From Limnomonas spitsbergensis (lineage: Eukaryota > Chlorophyta > Chlorophyceae > Chlamydomonadales), in contig JAYJMM010000101.1 of the NCBI GenBank assembly GCA_037349105.1, positions 3,558,468-3,622,467 on the forward strand: 64,000 nucleotides of DNA, given 5' to 3'. Positions 12,750 through 23,284 of the stretch are shown here, piece by piece. A program made the position numbers and the translations under genes. Each line of letters starts with the position of its first letter. Positions within the stretch are counted from its first letter, which is position 1. A model generated the notes under the pieces. The model did no database searches, had not been told where the DNA came from, and saw nothing but the letters and a program-made list of their open reading frames with translations.

Positions 12750-15700
12750 GTGGGTGGGAAGAAGTTCGATCTGCGGATCTATGCGTTGGTCACGTCCTAC
12801 ACCCCCTTGCGGGTCTACCTCTACCGGTGAGCATGAGGGCTGGTGGAGGGGGCACCTTGTAAACCTTTTAGCCAATCTTCGTCATGAGCACTGCATCTCA
12901 TAGTCTGATCTGGTATCAACTTTACCATAGGAATAAGACATGGGACAAGGGCTGTCTAGTATGGTGTGATGGTGCCCTTGCTGCATGGGGACAAGGGCTG
13001 TCTAGGATAGTGTGATGGTGCCCCCGCTGCATGGGGACAAGGGCTGTCTAGGATGGTGTGATGGTGCCCCACGCTGCATGGGGACAAGGGCTGTCTAGGA
13101 TGGTGTGATGGTGCCCCACGCTGCATGGGGACAAGGGCTGTCTAGGATGGTGTGATGGTGCCCCCGCTGCATGGGGATAAGGGCTGTCTAGGATGGTGTG
13201 ATGGTGCCCCCGCTGCATGGGGATAAGGGCTGTCTAGGATGGTGTGATGGTGCCCCCGCTGCATGGGGACAAGGGCTGTCTAGGATGGTGTGATGGTGCC
13301 CCCGCTGCATGGGGACAAGGGCTGTCTAGGATGGTGTGATAGTGCCTCGCTGCATGCGATGAACCCACATCGTTGACCCTTGTCCGCTCCAAATCTTTAC
13401 GCAAGACGTCCCATACGCCATGACCGACATCTGTCGTAAGTATTGCATCTCATGTCGTGTCAAACTGTGGGATAGGGATCAGACCTGTGGACAGTGGCTG
13501 GATGGAGGGATGTTGCTGCCTGTCCTGCACCAAGTGCTCATTATTGCCCATGAGGTAGAAGCGCACCGCTCCCTTACCGACATGGCCCCCCCTTGACCTC
13601 CCTACCCATCTCCTTGCAGGAGTGGTTTTGCCCGCTTCACCAACACGCGTTACAGCACCAAGAAGGAGGACATCACCAACACGTACATGCACTTGACCAA
13701 CGTGGCAATCCAGAAGCATGCGCCAGGCTTTGATGCCACCAAGGGCATGAAATGGTGGGGGGGGGCTCAAATGAATAAAATGTTACAAAGTGCGTGAGAG
13801 GGTGAATGGAGCTTACCGCAGCCTTGGGCATGAAGGGGTGGGTGGGGCTAAATATTACAAAAGGGCTTTTGATGGTGGGAGGCCTACCTGTGGCCTAAGT
13901 CATGAAGGGGTGGGTTGGGTAGGGCCTGCAGTGCTTCACCAGAAATACCGGATGAAGCTGTATCTCGTCGTGGCTGACAAAAGGCTGAACCCCGAGCCCG
14001 TCAAACCTCAAATGTTATTTGTGCGGCCTGCCGTCTGCGTCTTTTCCCTTTTTCTTGCTGTCGCCCTGAACCTCTATTCCTTTCGTCCTCCAGGTCCATT
14101 CGCAGCTTGCGCACATACATGATGGCAAGACACGGCGCCGACGCCACGCACGAGCTCTTCCACAACATGCAGGTGTGTGGTTGCTGGGCAATTACTGGTG
14201 GGGACCTGTTTGTGTCTTGTCACACCCTGGTCACACCCTGGTCACACCATTGCCATGACATGATCATACCCTGGCCACACTCTGGTCACACCATTGCCAC
14301 GACATGGTCACACCCTGGCCACACTCTGGTCACACTATTGACACGCCATGGCCACATCCTGGTCACACTCTGGTCACACTGTTGCATTGACATGGTCACA
14401 CCCTGGCCACACCCAGGTCACACTATTGCCATGGAAGGGTCAGGCCATGACCAAACTCAGGTCACACTATTGTCACGACATGGCCACACCCTGGTCACAC
14501 TATTGGCATGGCATGGTCACGCCCTGGCCACACTCTGGTCACACCAATATCATGACATGGTCACACCCTGGTCACACCATTGCCATGGCATGGTCACACC
14601 CTGTTTTTATCAAAGTCACACCAGGGTCTCTGAACACGCACTGGTATTCTTCTGCTTCATGACAGTGTTGGGAACCCCCTTCCCTACTGCTTGTGAAATG
14701 TTTGTTTGCTCGTCTGATCGTCTCGCAGACTTTGATCCGCTGCTTGATCTATTTTGGTGGCTTGGTGCAGAACTTCATTAAGCTGCTGCCCCCTCATCCA
14801 CCATTGAAATGCTTGCTATCTGCTGGACTGGATCGCTGATGTTTCCACATGAACAGGTGGAATCCCTGAATAGCCCCTCCCAAATGAAAATGTCCAACCC
14901 TATGATGGTTTGCGGGTCCATAACTGCACAGCGGTTACCACATGCTCGTTTCCAGCACCTCATAATGCGTTGCCACCAACCTCATTTGCAGAACCTCATC
15001 ATCCGTTGCCTCCTGGCTGTCCAGCCGGCCATGATCAACGACAAGCACTGCTTTGAGCTGTATGGGTGAGTGTGGAGTGTGAACAGGCTGACGTGTGAAC
15101 AGGCAGAAGCAGAACCCATTCAGCCTTCGGATAACATGAAATCATAGCAGACTAGGCAGCGCTCTGTGTGCTGCAACAGGTATAGAGGCGGCATGGTGGC
15201 GGCACTGAAAGCCTCTTTCACAAGTGTTCACATCTGAGCTCTTGCAATGAATTTCTCACCATCCAATCAAGCGCATGTCCTCCCTAGCCATGGGTGCGGC
15301 TGTATCCTGTGGGCCAGGTGGGGCAACCCTGACAACAAGCCCTTCAAACCTGTTTGCACCTCGTCCCCTCTTGCCATGACATCCTGATGAATCAGGCCCT
15401 CTACCAAGTAAATATGTCATCTATCCTCCCCACTCGTTTGCCGCTTCCCCTCCAGCTATGACATCCTGATTGATCAGGCCCTCAAGCCGTGGGTTCTGGA
15501 GGTCAACTCCTCCCCGTCACTCAGCGCATCAGACAAGCAGGATTGGGTGCTCAAGACAGCCATGCTGGAGGTGTGGGGGGGAAAAGATGTCTGGGGGGGA
15601 GGAGGAGCAAGAGGGATAGCAAGAGGAGGGTCCAGAAGGATGGTCAGTGGACTGGGATGGGAAGAGGGGGGGGGGGGGGTATGGAAGGGAGGAGGGGAGG

Positions 15701-18424
15701 AGGATCCTGAAGGATGCCATCCTGCAAGTGTGTGGAGGGGGGCATGTGGGGAGGAGGAGACAGGGTGTGAGATGGAGGGTTATGGGGGGGCATGTGGGGG
15801 GGGAGGAGACAGGGTGTGAGATGGAGGGTTAGGGGGGGGCATGTGGGGGGGAGGAGACAGGGTGTGAGATGGAGGGTTAGGAGGGGGCATGTGGGGGGGG
15901 AGGAGACAGGGTGTGAGATGGAGGGTTAGGGGGGGGCATGTGGGGGGGAGGAGACAGGGTGTGAGATGCACATGGAGGGTTAGGGGGGGGGCATGTGGGG
16001 GGGGAGGAGACAGGGTGTGAGATGCACATGGAGGGTTAGCCTTGTCCACTGCTGAGTGGGTTAGGGGGGGGGGGCACAGCCTTGTCCACTGCTGAGTGGG
16101 TTAGGGGGGGGGGGGGGGGGGGGCACAGCCTTGTCCACTGCTGAGCGGGTTAGGGGGGGGGGCACAGCCTTGTCCACTGCTGAGTGGGTTAGGGGGGGGC
16201 ACAGCCTTGTCCACTGCTGAGTGGGTTAGGGGGGGGGGGGGGGGCACAGCCTTGTCCATTGCTGAGTGGGTTAGGGGGGGGGCACAGCCTTGTCCACTGC
16301 TGAGTGGGTTAAGGGGGGGCACAGCCTTGTCCACTACTGAGTGGGTTAGGGGGGGGCACAGCCTTGTCCACTGCTGAGTGGGTTAGGAGGGGGCACAGCC
16401 TTGCCCACTGCTGAGTGGGTTAGGGGGGGGCACAGCCTTGTCCACTGCTGAGTGGGTTAGGGGGGGGGGCACAGCCTTGTCCACTTCTGAGTGGGTTAGG
16501 GGGGGGCACAGCCTTGTCCACTTCTGAGTGGGTTAGGAGGGGGGCACAGCCTTGTCCACTGCTGAGTGGGTTAGGAGGGGGCACAGCCTTGTCCACTGCT
16601 GAGTGGGTTAGGAGGGGGCACAGCCTTGTCCACTTCTGAGTGGGTTAGGAGGGGGCACAGCCTTGTCCACTTCTGAGTGGGTTAGGGGGGGGCACAGCCT
16701 TGTCCACTTCTGAGTGGGTTAGGGGGGGGCACAGCCTTGTCCACTTCTGAGTGGGTTAGGGGGGGGCACAGCCTTGTCCACTTCTGAGTGGGTTAGGGGG
16801 GGGCACAGCCTTGTCCACTTCTGAGTGGGTTAGGGGGGGGCACAGCCTTGTCCACTACTGAGTGGGTTAGGGGGGGGCACAGCCTTGTCCACTGCTGAGT
16901 GGGTTAGGAGGGGGCACAGCCTTGTCCACTGCTGAGTGGGTTAGGAGGGGGCACAGCCTTGTCCACTGCTGAGTGGGTTAGGGGGGGGCACAGCCTTGCC
17001 CAATGCTTGCCCACTGCTTGCCCAATGCTTGCCCAATGCTTGCCCAATGCTTGCCCAATGCTTGCCCAATGCTTGCCCAATGCTTGCCCAATGCTTGCCC
17101 AATGCTTGTTCTTAATATCTGAGCCCCTGAGCCTGCGCGCCGTCTAACCCCAGGACTTGCTGGACATCGTTGACATGGAGGGGAAGAGAGAGGCGGGGCG
17201 CGCACCTGAGCTCAAGGTGGGGATACAGGGTGTAAGGGTTATGGAAGTGTGCGGCAGACAAAGTTTGTCCCCCTGCGGCCCATGGGGACTCTAACCGGCC
17301 TATGATGGATGACAGCCTAAGCAACGGGGCTTGCTACACCAAGTCCCCCGCGGCCGTATGCCATGACGTAGCTGAATAATGCATGAGGCGCCCTTCAGTG
17401 AGCAGTGGGATGAATGAAGGTATGAAGGTATGAAGGTATGAAGGTATGAAGGACACACCAGGAAGTGGATCTGCATGGAAATGTTTCCTCTGGAAGACGG
17501 GGTTCAGGGTTTTACAGCAAGAGGAGATAAAGAAGGAGAAAGGCTTGACTTGACAGAGACGTATTGGCCAGCAGGGGGGGAAATCGAGGTTGAGTTTGTG
17601 TGCTGATAGTGAGATCATCATGCATGATGTTTTGGGGACCGCTCTGCACACCATCCACACTTGAACGCACACCATCCACACTTTAACGCACACTTTTTCT
17701 GCCTGCCTTCAGATTGGAGGCTTTGATCTGATTTGGGACGGGGGCCCTGTGCTGCGTTTTGACAAGCCCACCAGCCTGCCCACCATGCTCGGCGCATACA
17801 ATGAGCGCGACAAGAACCAGCTCAGGATCTACAAGGTGCAGTGCGGGGTTGTGTTGTTGATGACGGTACACCTCTTGGGCCATGCTGAAAAGAGGCTCGG
17901 CCACGTTGGCAAACAGAAAGTCAGCTAGGACAGTCAAGGGAGAAGGCTCTAGAGGAAATTAAGGATAACAAGGGTTCTTTTGTATGCAGTTTGGATGCAA
18001 TGTGCCTGGCTTGGCCGCGGGAAACTATTGAAGCTGCCAAGGTCTGAAGCAGGTGTGGATTGGACTCAGCCGGATGTGCAGGGTGTTGTATGAAGCCATG
18101 CTGTCATAACAAGAGAAAACGAACAAGCGTTTTTTAAAGAGGGTGAGAAAAGGAGTCGGGGAGCAAAATTCCCCCCCACACACCCGCCCCCCTCGTCAGA
18201 CCCCTGATGCATGTCTCCCATAGTCATTGTGCGACGGTTACAAATTGATGGGGTGTCCGGTGTTTCCCTCTTTTGTGATTTTGTCCCCACTCTTTTGATT
18301 GACCCCTCATTCCATGCCGGTCATCATTGCTGATGCGCAGGAGACGGGACCGCCTGAGGACCGGCCGCCCGCGCGGCCTTTAAGGCTGCAAACCGAGAGT
18401 ATTGGGGTGACGGGAGCCGTTTGA
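12750..18424 (+). CDS. TTLL9: Tubulin polyglutamylase TTLL9, C-terminal half (partial, 8 exons)
   Basis: Coding exons: 12750-12826, 13620-13754, 14094-14172, 14992-15065, 15456-15570, 17154-17216, 17713-17835 and 18341-18424. All have GT-AG borders and compatible phases, giving 249 residues to a TGA. Family landmarks appear in order: [43 protein letters not shown], the ATP-grasp core [20 protein letters not shown] then [14 protein letters not shown] (the E and N are the usual metal ligands), [11 protein letters not shown], and [12 protein letters not shown]. That last motif, following the DMEGKR block, points to TTLL9 rather than TTL or TTLL4/6. By family knowledge the enzyme adds glutamate side chains to axonemal tubulin; the Chlamydomonas orthologue is TPG1. 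The N-terminal half (about 200 residues) is missing and must lie before the window, beyond the 42-bp minisatellite. The final exon (a Pro/Arg-rich tail) is the least certain; an alternative terminal exon is at 18628. Confidence 0.9.
12940..13353. repeat. 46-bp intronic minisatellite, 9 copies
   Basis: Nine tandem copies of a 45-47 bp unit containing GGGGACAAGGGCTGTCTAGG and GTGTGATGGTGCCC start at 12940, 12985, 13031, 13078, 13125, 13171, 13217, 13263 and 13309. It lies in the intron between the first and second visible TTLL9 exons. Variation is limited to single-base changes and one-base length differences. Confidence 0.93.
14215..14640. repeat. Degenerate CACACCCTGGTCACAC intronic tandem repeat
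   Basis: Irregular tandem copies built from CACACCCTGGTCACACC, ATTGCCATGACATGGT and close variants, with a period of roughly 30 bp. It fills the TTLL9 intron after the exon ending at 14172. Its translations (HGHTLVTL and similar) are frame artefacts. Confidence 0.88.
15375..15402 (+). repeat. Vestigial echo of a TTLL9 exon start
   Basis: The segment reads CATGACATCCTGATGAATCA then GGCCCTCT. It matches the true exon start (15458-15485, TATGACATCCTGATTGATCA then GGCCCTCA) about 83 bp downstream, including the pyrimidine-rich lead-in CCCCTC. The echo has TTGCCA where the true exon has the CAG acceptor. I read it as a decayed local tandem duplication covering the intron-exon border. Confidence 0.6.
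15735..16036. repeat. G-rich intronic repeat (about 50-bp unit, six copies)
   Basis: Tandem copies contain GGAGGAGACAGGGTGTGAGA, a TGGAGGGTTAGG segment and G-runs of six or more bases followed by CATGTGG. The last two copies carry an extra CACA insertion. The array belongs to the large TTLL9 intron 15571-17153. The transcribed strand is the G-rich one in the RNA, so RNA G-quadruplexes are possible. Confidence 0.88.
16037..16997. repeat. G-rich intronic minisatellite, about 25 copies of 36-45 bp
   Basis: Units contain GCACAGCCTTGTCCACTGCT, then GAGTGGGTTAGG and a G-run of 5-21 bases; the longest run begins near 16104. Most length variation is in the G-run, and CTGCTGAG alternates with CTTCTGAG and CTACTGAG. 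It directly continues the preceding G-rich array in the same TTLL9 intron. The GGGTTAGGG core resembles a telomere repeat only by chance. Confidence 0.93.
16998..17109. repeat. 11-bp tandem repeat CCCAATGCTTG, about ten copies
   Basis: About ten near-perfect copies of CCCAATGCTTG (one with CCCACTGCTTG) close the repeat-filled intron, ending about 45 bp before the acceptor at 17151-17153. Confidence 0.93.
17414..17453. repeat. ATGAAGGT microsatellite, five copies
   Basis: Five consecutive octamers of ATGAAGGT, the last ending GGA, lie in the TTLL9 intron between the exons ending 17216 and starting 17713. Confidence 0.9.
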
Positions 18425-18627
18425 GCATACTGGGGGGGCCCTGTGTGGCTGTGCACCCTGCGGTATCTGCGACGGGCCGGGTATCTGATCGAAGGACAAT
18501 GACAGGGGCGATGTCATAAAAGTGTGTGGATGCAATGGATCTGCCAAATAAACCTCGGGCCGATGTTTTCGTTCATTTCAGTCCGGCCGACGGCTTGGAT
18601 CCTTGATTGAACCCCCATTGATTGCAG

Positions 18628-18735
18628 CGCACGGATATTGAGGATCACCCGCCCATGCTTCGGCGAACATGGCCTCATCTGCAGTTTAGAACGGTGCATA
18701 ACCACTGGGCCCTGCTGAACGCTGTGAGTGGATGA
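18628..18735 (+). CDS. Candidate alternative or extra terminal exon of TTLL9
   Basis: After a TTGCAG acceptor (AG at 18626-18627) a phase-0 frame reads RTDIEDHPPMLRRTWPHLQF and continues RTVHNHWALLNA. It either meets a strong donor (GCT then GTGAGT at 18724) or runs on four codons (VSG, stop TGA 18733-18735). The phase fits the TTLL9 exon ending at 17835. It also fits a possible internal donor (GG then GTGACG, exon end 18403) in the 18341 exon. The TGTAA signal at 18812 lies 77 bases beyond the stop. It could instead be a 5' exon of the next gene, or chance; I do not recognise the peptide. Confidence 0.35.
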   Translation, partial: RTDIEDHPPMLRRTWPHLQFRTVHNHWALLNAVSG

Positions 18736-18811
18736 GCGAGCTCAATTCAGCTCCATGCCCAGCCAGGACGATGGTGCAGCCATGCCACCCTATGTGACGG
18801 GGGCAGGAATA

Positions 18812-18816
18812 TGTAA
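18812..18816 (+). terminator. TGTAA polyadenylation signal, TTLL9
   Basis: TGTAA, the common green-algal polyadenylation signal, occurs 388 bases past the predicted TTLL9 stop at 18424. It is 77 bases past the alternative stop at 18735. Confidence 0.5.
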
Positions 18817-19144
18817 CTTGGCGATCTAGAGTCTAGATTCTAGACAAGGGGAGAGACCGAGAGGGTTCAGTCATCCCTATGTGATATGAACATGTGTTTC
18901 GGAATAGACCCAGTCAAATTACAGAACCCTTGTTTACATCACTTAATTTATGTGCATCAACGGCAGAGTGCCATCATGAGGAAGTTGTAAGGGAAAGGGA
19001 TTTGAGCTGGGTCCCAGTGTTTGCATGCGGCAATGCCCATAGTTAGATACAGAGGAGTCGGCACTGCTGCTTTCATGCCTCAGATTCTGGCTTCATGATT
19101 ATTGTATTTGACGCCTCACAGAGAGGCATTTGTCAATAACGTAA

Positions 19145-19500
19145 CACCTCTGGGCCCGCTCAAAGCTCGGCCGCGTGGGCGCCCAACAGTTTAGAAGGGA
19201 GAAAAGAAGGAACTAAAAGGAGGAGGGGGGGAAAGGAACAAAAGGAGAGGCCGGGAAGGCAAAGAAGGCAAAGTCCGACACCTGAGTTCCACTAGATACT
19301 AGCCCTCAACAGAGTATAAAAAAATCTACAAAAGCAAGCATATCCCACCCCTGCTTGGCCGCGAGGGTGCCACACTGATCAAAAGGGAAAAGAGAAGAAA
19401 CTAAAAAGGGGGCAAAAAGTATCAAAAGGGAAGGCCGGAAAGGCAAACGACACCGGCGCCTCAGAATCCCTAGAGACTGACCCTTTAACAATGGCTACAG
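19145..19500. repeat. Two tandem diverged copies of a dispersed repeat family
   Basis: Copy one has GCTCGGCCGCGTGGGCGCCC, then purine-rich GAGAAAAGAAGGAACTAAAA, a G-run, GGCCGGGAAGGCAAAG and a tail near ACTAGATACTAGCCCT. Copy two has TTGGCCGCGAGGGTGCC, AGAGAAGAAACTAAAAAGGG, GGCCGGAAAGGC and CCCTAGAGACTGACCCT. The same order of blocks recurs at 23285-23665, with related heads at 26645, 35452 and 38757. I see no coding capacity, so it may be a non-autonomous transposon or SINE-like element. Confidence 0.6.
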
Positions 19501-20034
19501 CACAGTCCACAAAAGAGGCACGGAGAGGCATTTGTGCCACCTTCAACATTCAAAACCAGCTGAGCTCGGGGTCCATCTCTCTCTTGCGGGCAGCCATCGG
19601 AAGCTGCAGGGCGTAAAGTCCACAGCAAATACGATTTTAACTAGATCACGAAATGTTGTGTGCGGGAAAGTGTCCCAATGCATCCCACGATTGCTGTCAT
19701 GCAGGTAGTAGCAACCCTGACAAACATGATACAGTCTCCTGCTTGGGTATGGGTTTCGTTAACGGCGAGGGCACCCATGCCCCTAACTGGCTCCTCTCTG
19801 GCTGAAGAATGCCCCCCGTGGCTTAAGAACTCACCCCCAGTAATACATGCATATACATCCAATGACACATGCCACAATTCCCACCCCGCATGCATGTGTG
19901 CGCCCTTACCATTCACCCACTAAATCCCTACCATGCACAGTGAAAATTCCACCACACAGCTCCACGCCGGTACCAAAATTGATATTACCATGGTGTGATA
20001 CCAGTATGCTGTCTCTTTAGTTTCCAACCTTGCT

Positions 20035-20110
20035 GTTGGACGCCGACGCGGCCGAGCTTTGCAGCATGGCCCAGTGGTGTAACGTCATTGACCAGTATGC
20101 GATCCCACCA
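20035..20110. repeat. Fragment of the dispersed repeat family
   Basis: GACGCGGCCGAGCTTTGCAG, GGCCCAGTGGTGTAACGTCA and TTGACCAG match, with changes, the two partial copies at 26650-26775 (ACGCGGCCGAG, GGGCCCAGAGCTGTAACGTC, ATTGACACGTG). Confidence 0.6.
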
Positions 20111-20571
20111 CCCCCACAGATATTGCGCCCTATCTCGCTGGCATGGTGCCAGCTTTCCATTAAAGAGGCTTGATTAACATGAAAATAATGATGGCCCCTG
20201 CGGCTTCAACACGGATTTACAAACTACTTCTTGACCTCGCGGTTTAAAAAAGATTGCGGGTATAATAACTGGCATCAAGCGACTCTTGCGAGAACGCAAA
20301 AGACGTTCACATAAAAAAAATCGGCGATCAGGCGATAAGGATTTTTTCTCTTTTATTATTCTAAATGATTAAAACAAACATGAGGTGTTGTTTTTGGAAT
20401 AAATACTTCCGGATCATCACCGAACCAGTCCACACCACCGGGTTCACACCCGCCGCGTCGAGAATCTGCGACCACGGCCACGGGTCCGGGAAAGTGCGGG
20501 TGAAGAGTGAGAAATACCAGCTTCATGACAGATCCTCTGCCGCAAGAACACTAGCTTCTTTACCGGCGAAG

Positions 20572-20579
20572 TGACGTCA
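20572..20579. promoter_or_regulatory. TGACGTCA (CRE/bZIP-type palindrome) upstream of membrane-protein gene
   Basis: A perfect TGACGTCA palindrome lies 139 bases before the proposed start codon at 20718. This is the core site of bZIP factors in many eukaryotes. Whether it acts here is inference; an AATATAAA stretch immediately before the ATG is too close to be a normal TATA box. Confidence 0.3.
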
Positions 20580-20717
20580 AATCAGGGCTCAATCAAAGGC
20601 CTAGCGTCTCGCCTGTTTTAGAAACTCTTGACACTACAGTGTCATATTGTTGGCATTGCAAAGGCGATAGGAGCCTTTATTTCCCGATACGATTCACGAA
20701 TTCCAGTGCAATATAAA

Positions 20718-23197
20718 ATGGCAGAACCTTTGCGGCGCAACCCTTGCAAGTGCTGCGTGATGTTATCACACTTCAAACCCGACACACGGCAAAACCGGGC
20801 AGCCTGGGTCATATGCGGAGCTAGCTTCGTCATCGGCATGGTGATGGTTCCTCTCGGGGCGAGCCAGCTAGATGCTGCCACCAAATCCTACAATGACTGC
20901 CTCAACACACACGGCATCACGCCTGAGAGTGACTACCATGGTACCTGCGACGCTAACATATACAGCATGATGAACTGGTGAGATTATATCACACACGACG
21001 TGATGACTTGCTGCATGCAGGTGCCATGCACTTTTGCACGGAAGGTGTGTGAATCACGGTCTGAGGTGCAGGGCAGGGCAGGGTTGAAGTGGCATCAGTG
21101 GTGATCGACTCTCCCCACACTCAGCCATCACAGTCCACCGATATTTTAGCTCGCTTCAGCTACGATTCTTCAACTTCTTGGCCCAAGGCCACAATGTCTT
21201 GGAGCAGCGTGCCCTCCTGCCTGGGCGAGGGTTTGGCCCTCATTGGCCTTATGGAGGCCATTCGGCGGCATCTCAAAGTTGATCCAGCACACTATAAATT
21301 AGCATAGGCTGACTGCCAGACCAAGGGATATGTGGCAGGGTTACGGGAGACAGTTTAACACAATCTGGTCCAACAACGCCAGCACCATCCGGTCCAGAGC
21401 CCCCTCAGCATGGTACCTAGCTCAAGGGCCTGGTTTGAACATCCCTTTTGACAGGACATTGGGGGTGATGGCCATGTGGGTGGTGCATTGAAGATATGAC
21501 TGATTCGATCTTCCTTTGTAAGAGAGAAAGAAAGCAGTGCCCCGTGGTGGGCGCGAGAATAAAGGAAACAGCGCAGATAGGTCCGAAGCCACATCCGTGC
21601 TGTTCCTTTGTAAACATCATGTTGAAATGCTGCTGCTGCTAACCTGAAATTGGCTTGTCGGCACCGCGTTGTGGGCGATAACCCTTGGTAAGAGCACCAC
21701 CCGGAGGTGATGCATGCTCGCACTGATCAAGCCTCTTCAGCTCTCCCTGCAGATTATCGCCTATCCCCCAACCTCCATTCTGCCCCCTCCGTGTGCCGAC
21801 CTCCAAGTCTCCAAAATTAGAAACCTGTATTGGATAGTGGATGCCCCTGACTGGACCTGCCCCCATCCCATGTGTGCGCAGGTATCGCGTGTTTTTCTGG
21901 GGCTTTTTCTTCTTTTGCATCTCCATGGGCTGCCTCTGCTACTTTTGGTGCTGCGCCACTCCAGCTGGCTATGTCGGGGGCGCTGCTGGATACGCCGTTA
22001 CTGGCCACAGCGTGATGCTCGGCACCATGCCCGGTCACATGGTCGAGGCTCAGCCGTTGTTCCACCCTGGCATGCAGTACAGCAACAACATGCAGTACAA
22101 CAACAACATGCAGTACGGCAACAACATGCAGTACAGCAGCAACATGACCCCCGGGGTTATGCCGCCTGCGTACCAGTTTGCCCAGATGCACCCTGTTGCC
22201 CCCGTAAGTGGAACATGGGAGTGGTGAAGGGGGGAGGGTTTGAGGGGAGCGGCAGAGACGGGTGCAGTATTGGCTGACGCGGTAGTGTGTTGGTATTGAG
22301 GGAAGGGTGCAGCGGGTGCTGAGGTGTTTGTGTGCTTGTATTGAGGGACAGAGGTTCCTCGAGAATCACTTCTTCCTGAAGATGACCTGTATTTCGGGCT
22401 GTTCATTAGCCCTTAAATAACTTGTGGTTGAGGTTGGTCACCACTCACCAGCCCTTTTGTTCGAAGCTGGTCACCACCCCTTGCATCTAAGGGAAACCCG
22501 AAAAGGAAGCATTTAAGTGTTGTCGGGCTACAGGAGTGGGGCTGAGAACCTAGTCACGTCTCCTTGCCGAACACCACATTATCTTTCATTGTGACTGACT
22601 TCTGCCTTTTGAGGGATCTTTATTCAGACCTTGTAATACTTGGGAGCACCCTGCCTCTTGCCAACTCCCGAGCGTGTTACAGTCAATCTGTTAGTATGAT
22701 AGCCCCATGCCCCCTCCTGGGAGTCATGAGTTCAAGATGACCCATACTCACGGCCATTCTCTTGATCTTTGCTTGTCGTGCAGATGCCCGGCTACACCAT
22801 GCCCAACCCGCAACCTGTGATGGCCACGCACGTTCCCACTTACACCGTTACGATTGGCCATGACTCAAATTACGGGGCTCAGTTCCCTCAGCCTTCCTAC
22901 GGGACGGTCTCTGGTCACCAGAACCCAGTGGAAGGCGCACCGTCGGGCCTGCCTGTTGCTCTGGCATCGCCAGCCAATACTGATTGTGGGAGCACACATC
23001 TGTCAACTTCGAGGGAAGCGCACCTAGGCGATTCCTCAGGCCATGAGCAGCATGTGAGGGGGGTAACGGCCCCTGGTGCCGCCTACTCGTCTCTCTCTCC
23101 TAGGCCGGATGCATCCCCCCATGCCACTACAACAGCCTTGACCGCCTCGTCACAAACAGCAGTATCTGCGGCGGCCGGCAATGCCAGCCTTCTCTGA
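20718..23197 (+). CDS. Unrecognised two-helix membrane protein with QYxNNM repeats (3 exons)
   Basis: Exons: 20718-20977, 21882-22203 and 22784-23197, GT-AG borders, phases matching; predicted 331 residues ending in TGA. The start ATG is in AAAATGGC context; an in-frame upstream ATG at 20628 is possible. The N-terminus has clustered cysteines (NPCKCCVML, possible S-acylation). Helix 1 is about residues 28-47 (AAWVICGASFVIGMVMVPLG). A roughly 40-residue loop with two cysteines follows, then helix 2, about 89-112, rich in Phe and Cys (VFFWGFFFFCISMGCLCYFW). The C-terminal two thirds is Gly/Pro/Ser-rich with a short NNMQY tandem repeat (MQYSNNMQYNNNMQYGNNMQ) and has no domain I recognise. Both introns have strong ends (GTGAGA...GCGCAG, GTAAGT...GTGCAG). 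The 900-bp first intron holds another open stretch (21132-21278) between a CAG and an AAG|TT; I left it out. Confidence 0.7.
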
Positions 23198-23284
23198 TCC
23201 TCATGGCAGCGTGTACTTCGGTCTGGTGGAGATGCCAGCTGGCGACGTGTCATGGTTGATGACGTCCCACCTCTTATCCCTGCC

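Larger units (their letters stand above)
18825..20565. other. Intergenic region between TTLL9 and the membrane-protein gene
   Basis: No convincing exon was found. Short open frames at 19641-19923 overlap on both strands and lack splice or codon-use support. The region contains two adjacent diverged copies of a dispersed repeat (19145-19500) and a fragment of its other end (20035-20110). Confidence 0.5.

Noticed and set aside
16037..16997. Interstitial telomere repeat (GGGTTAGGG)
   Set aside because: TTAGGG is only a small part of a longer unrelated unit with variable G-runs, and it lies inside an intron.
19641..19923. Overlapping 87- to 91-codon frames on both strands
   Set aside because: Mutual shadows with no splice or start context and no family match.
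21132..21278. Possible extra exon in the first intron of the membrane-protein gene
   Set aside because: Open and preceded by CAG, but the 3' border lacks a clear GT donor and the direct 20977/21882 join is in phase with strong sites.
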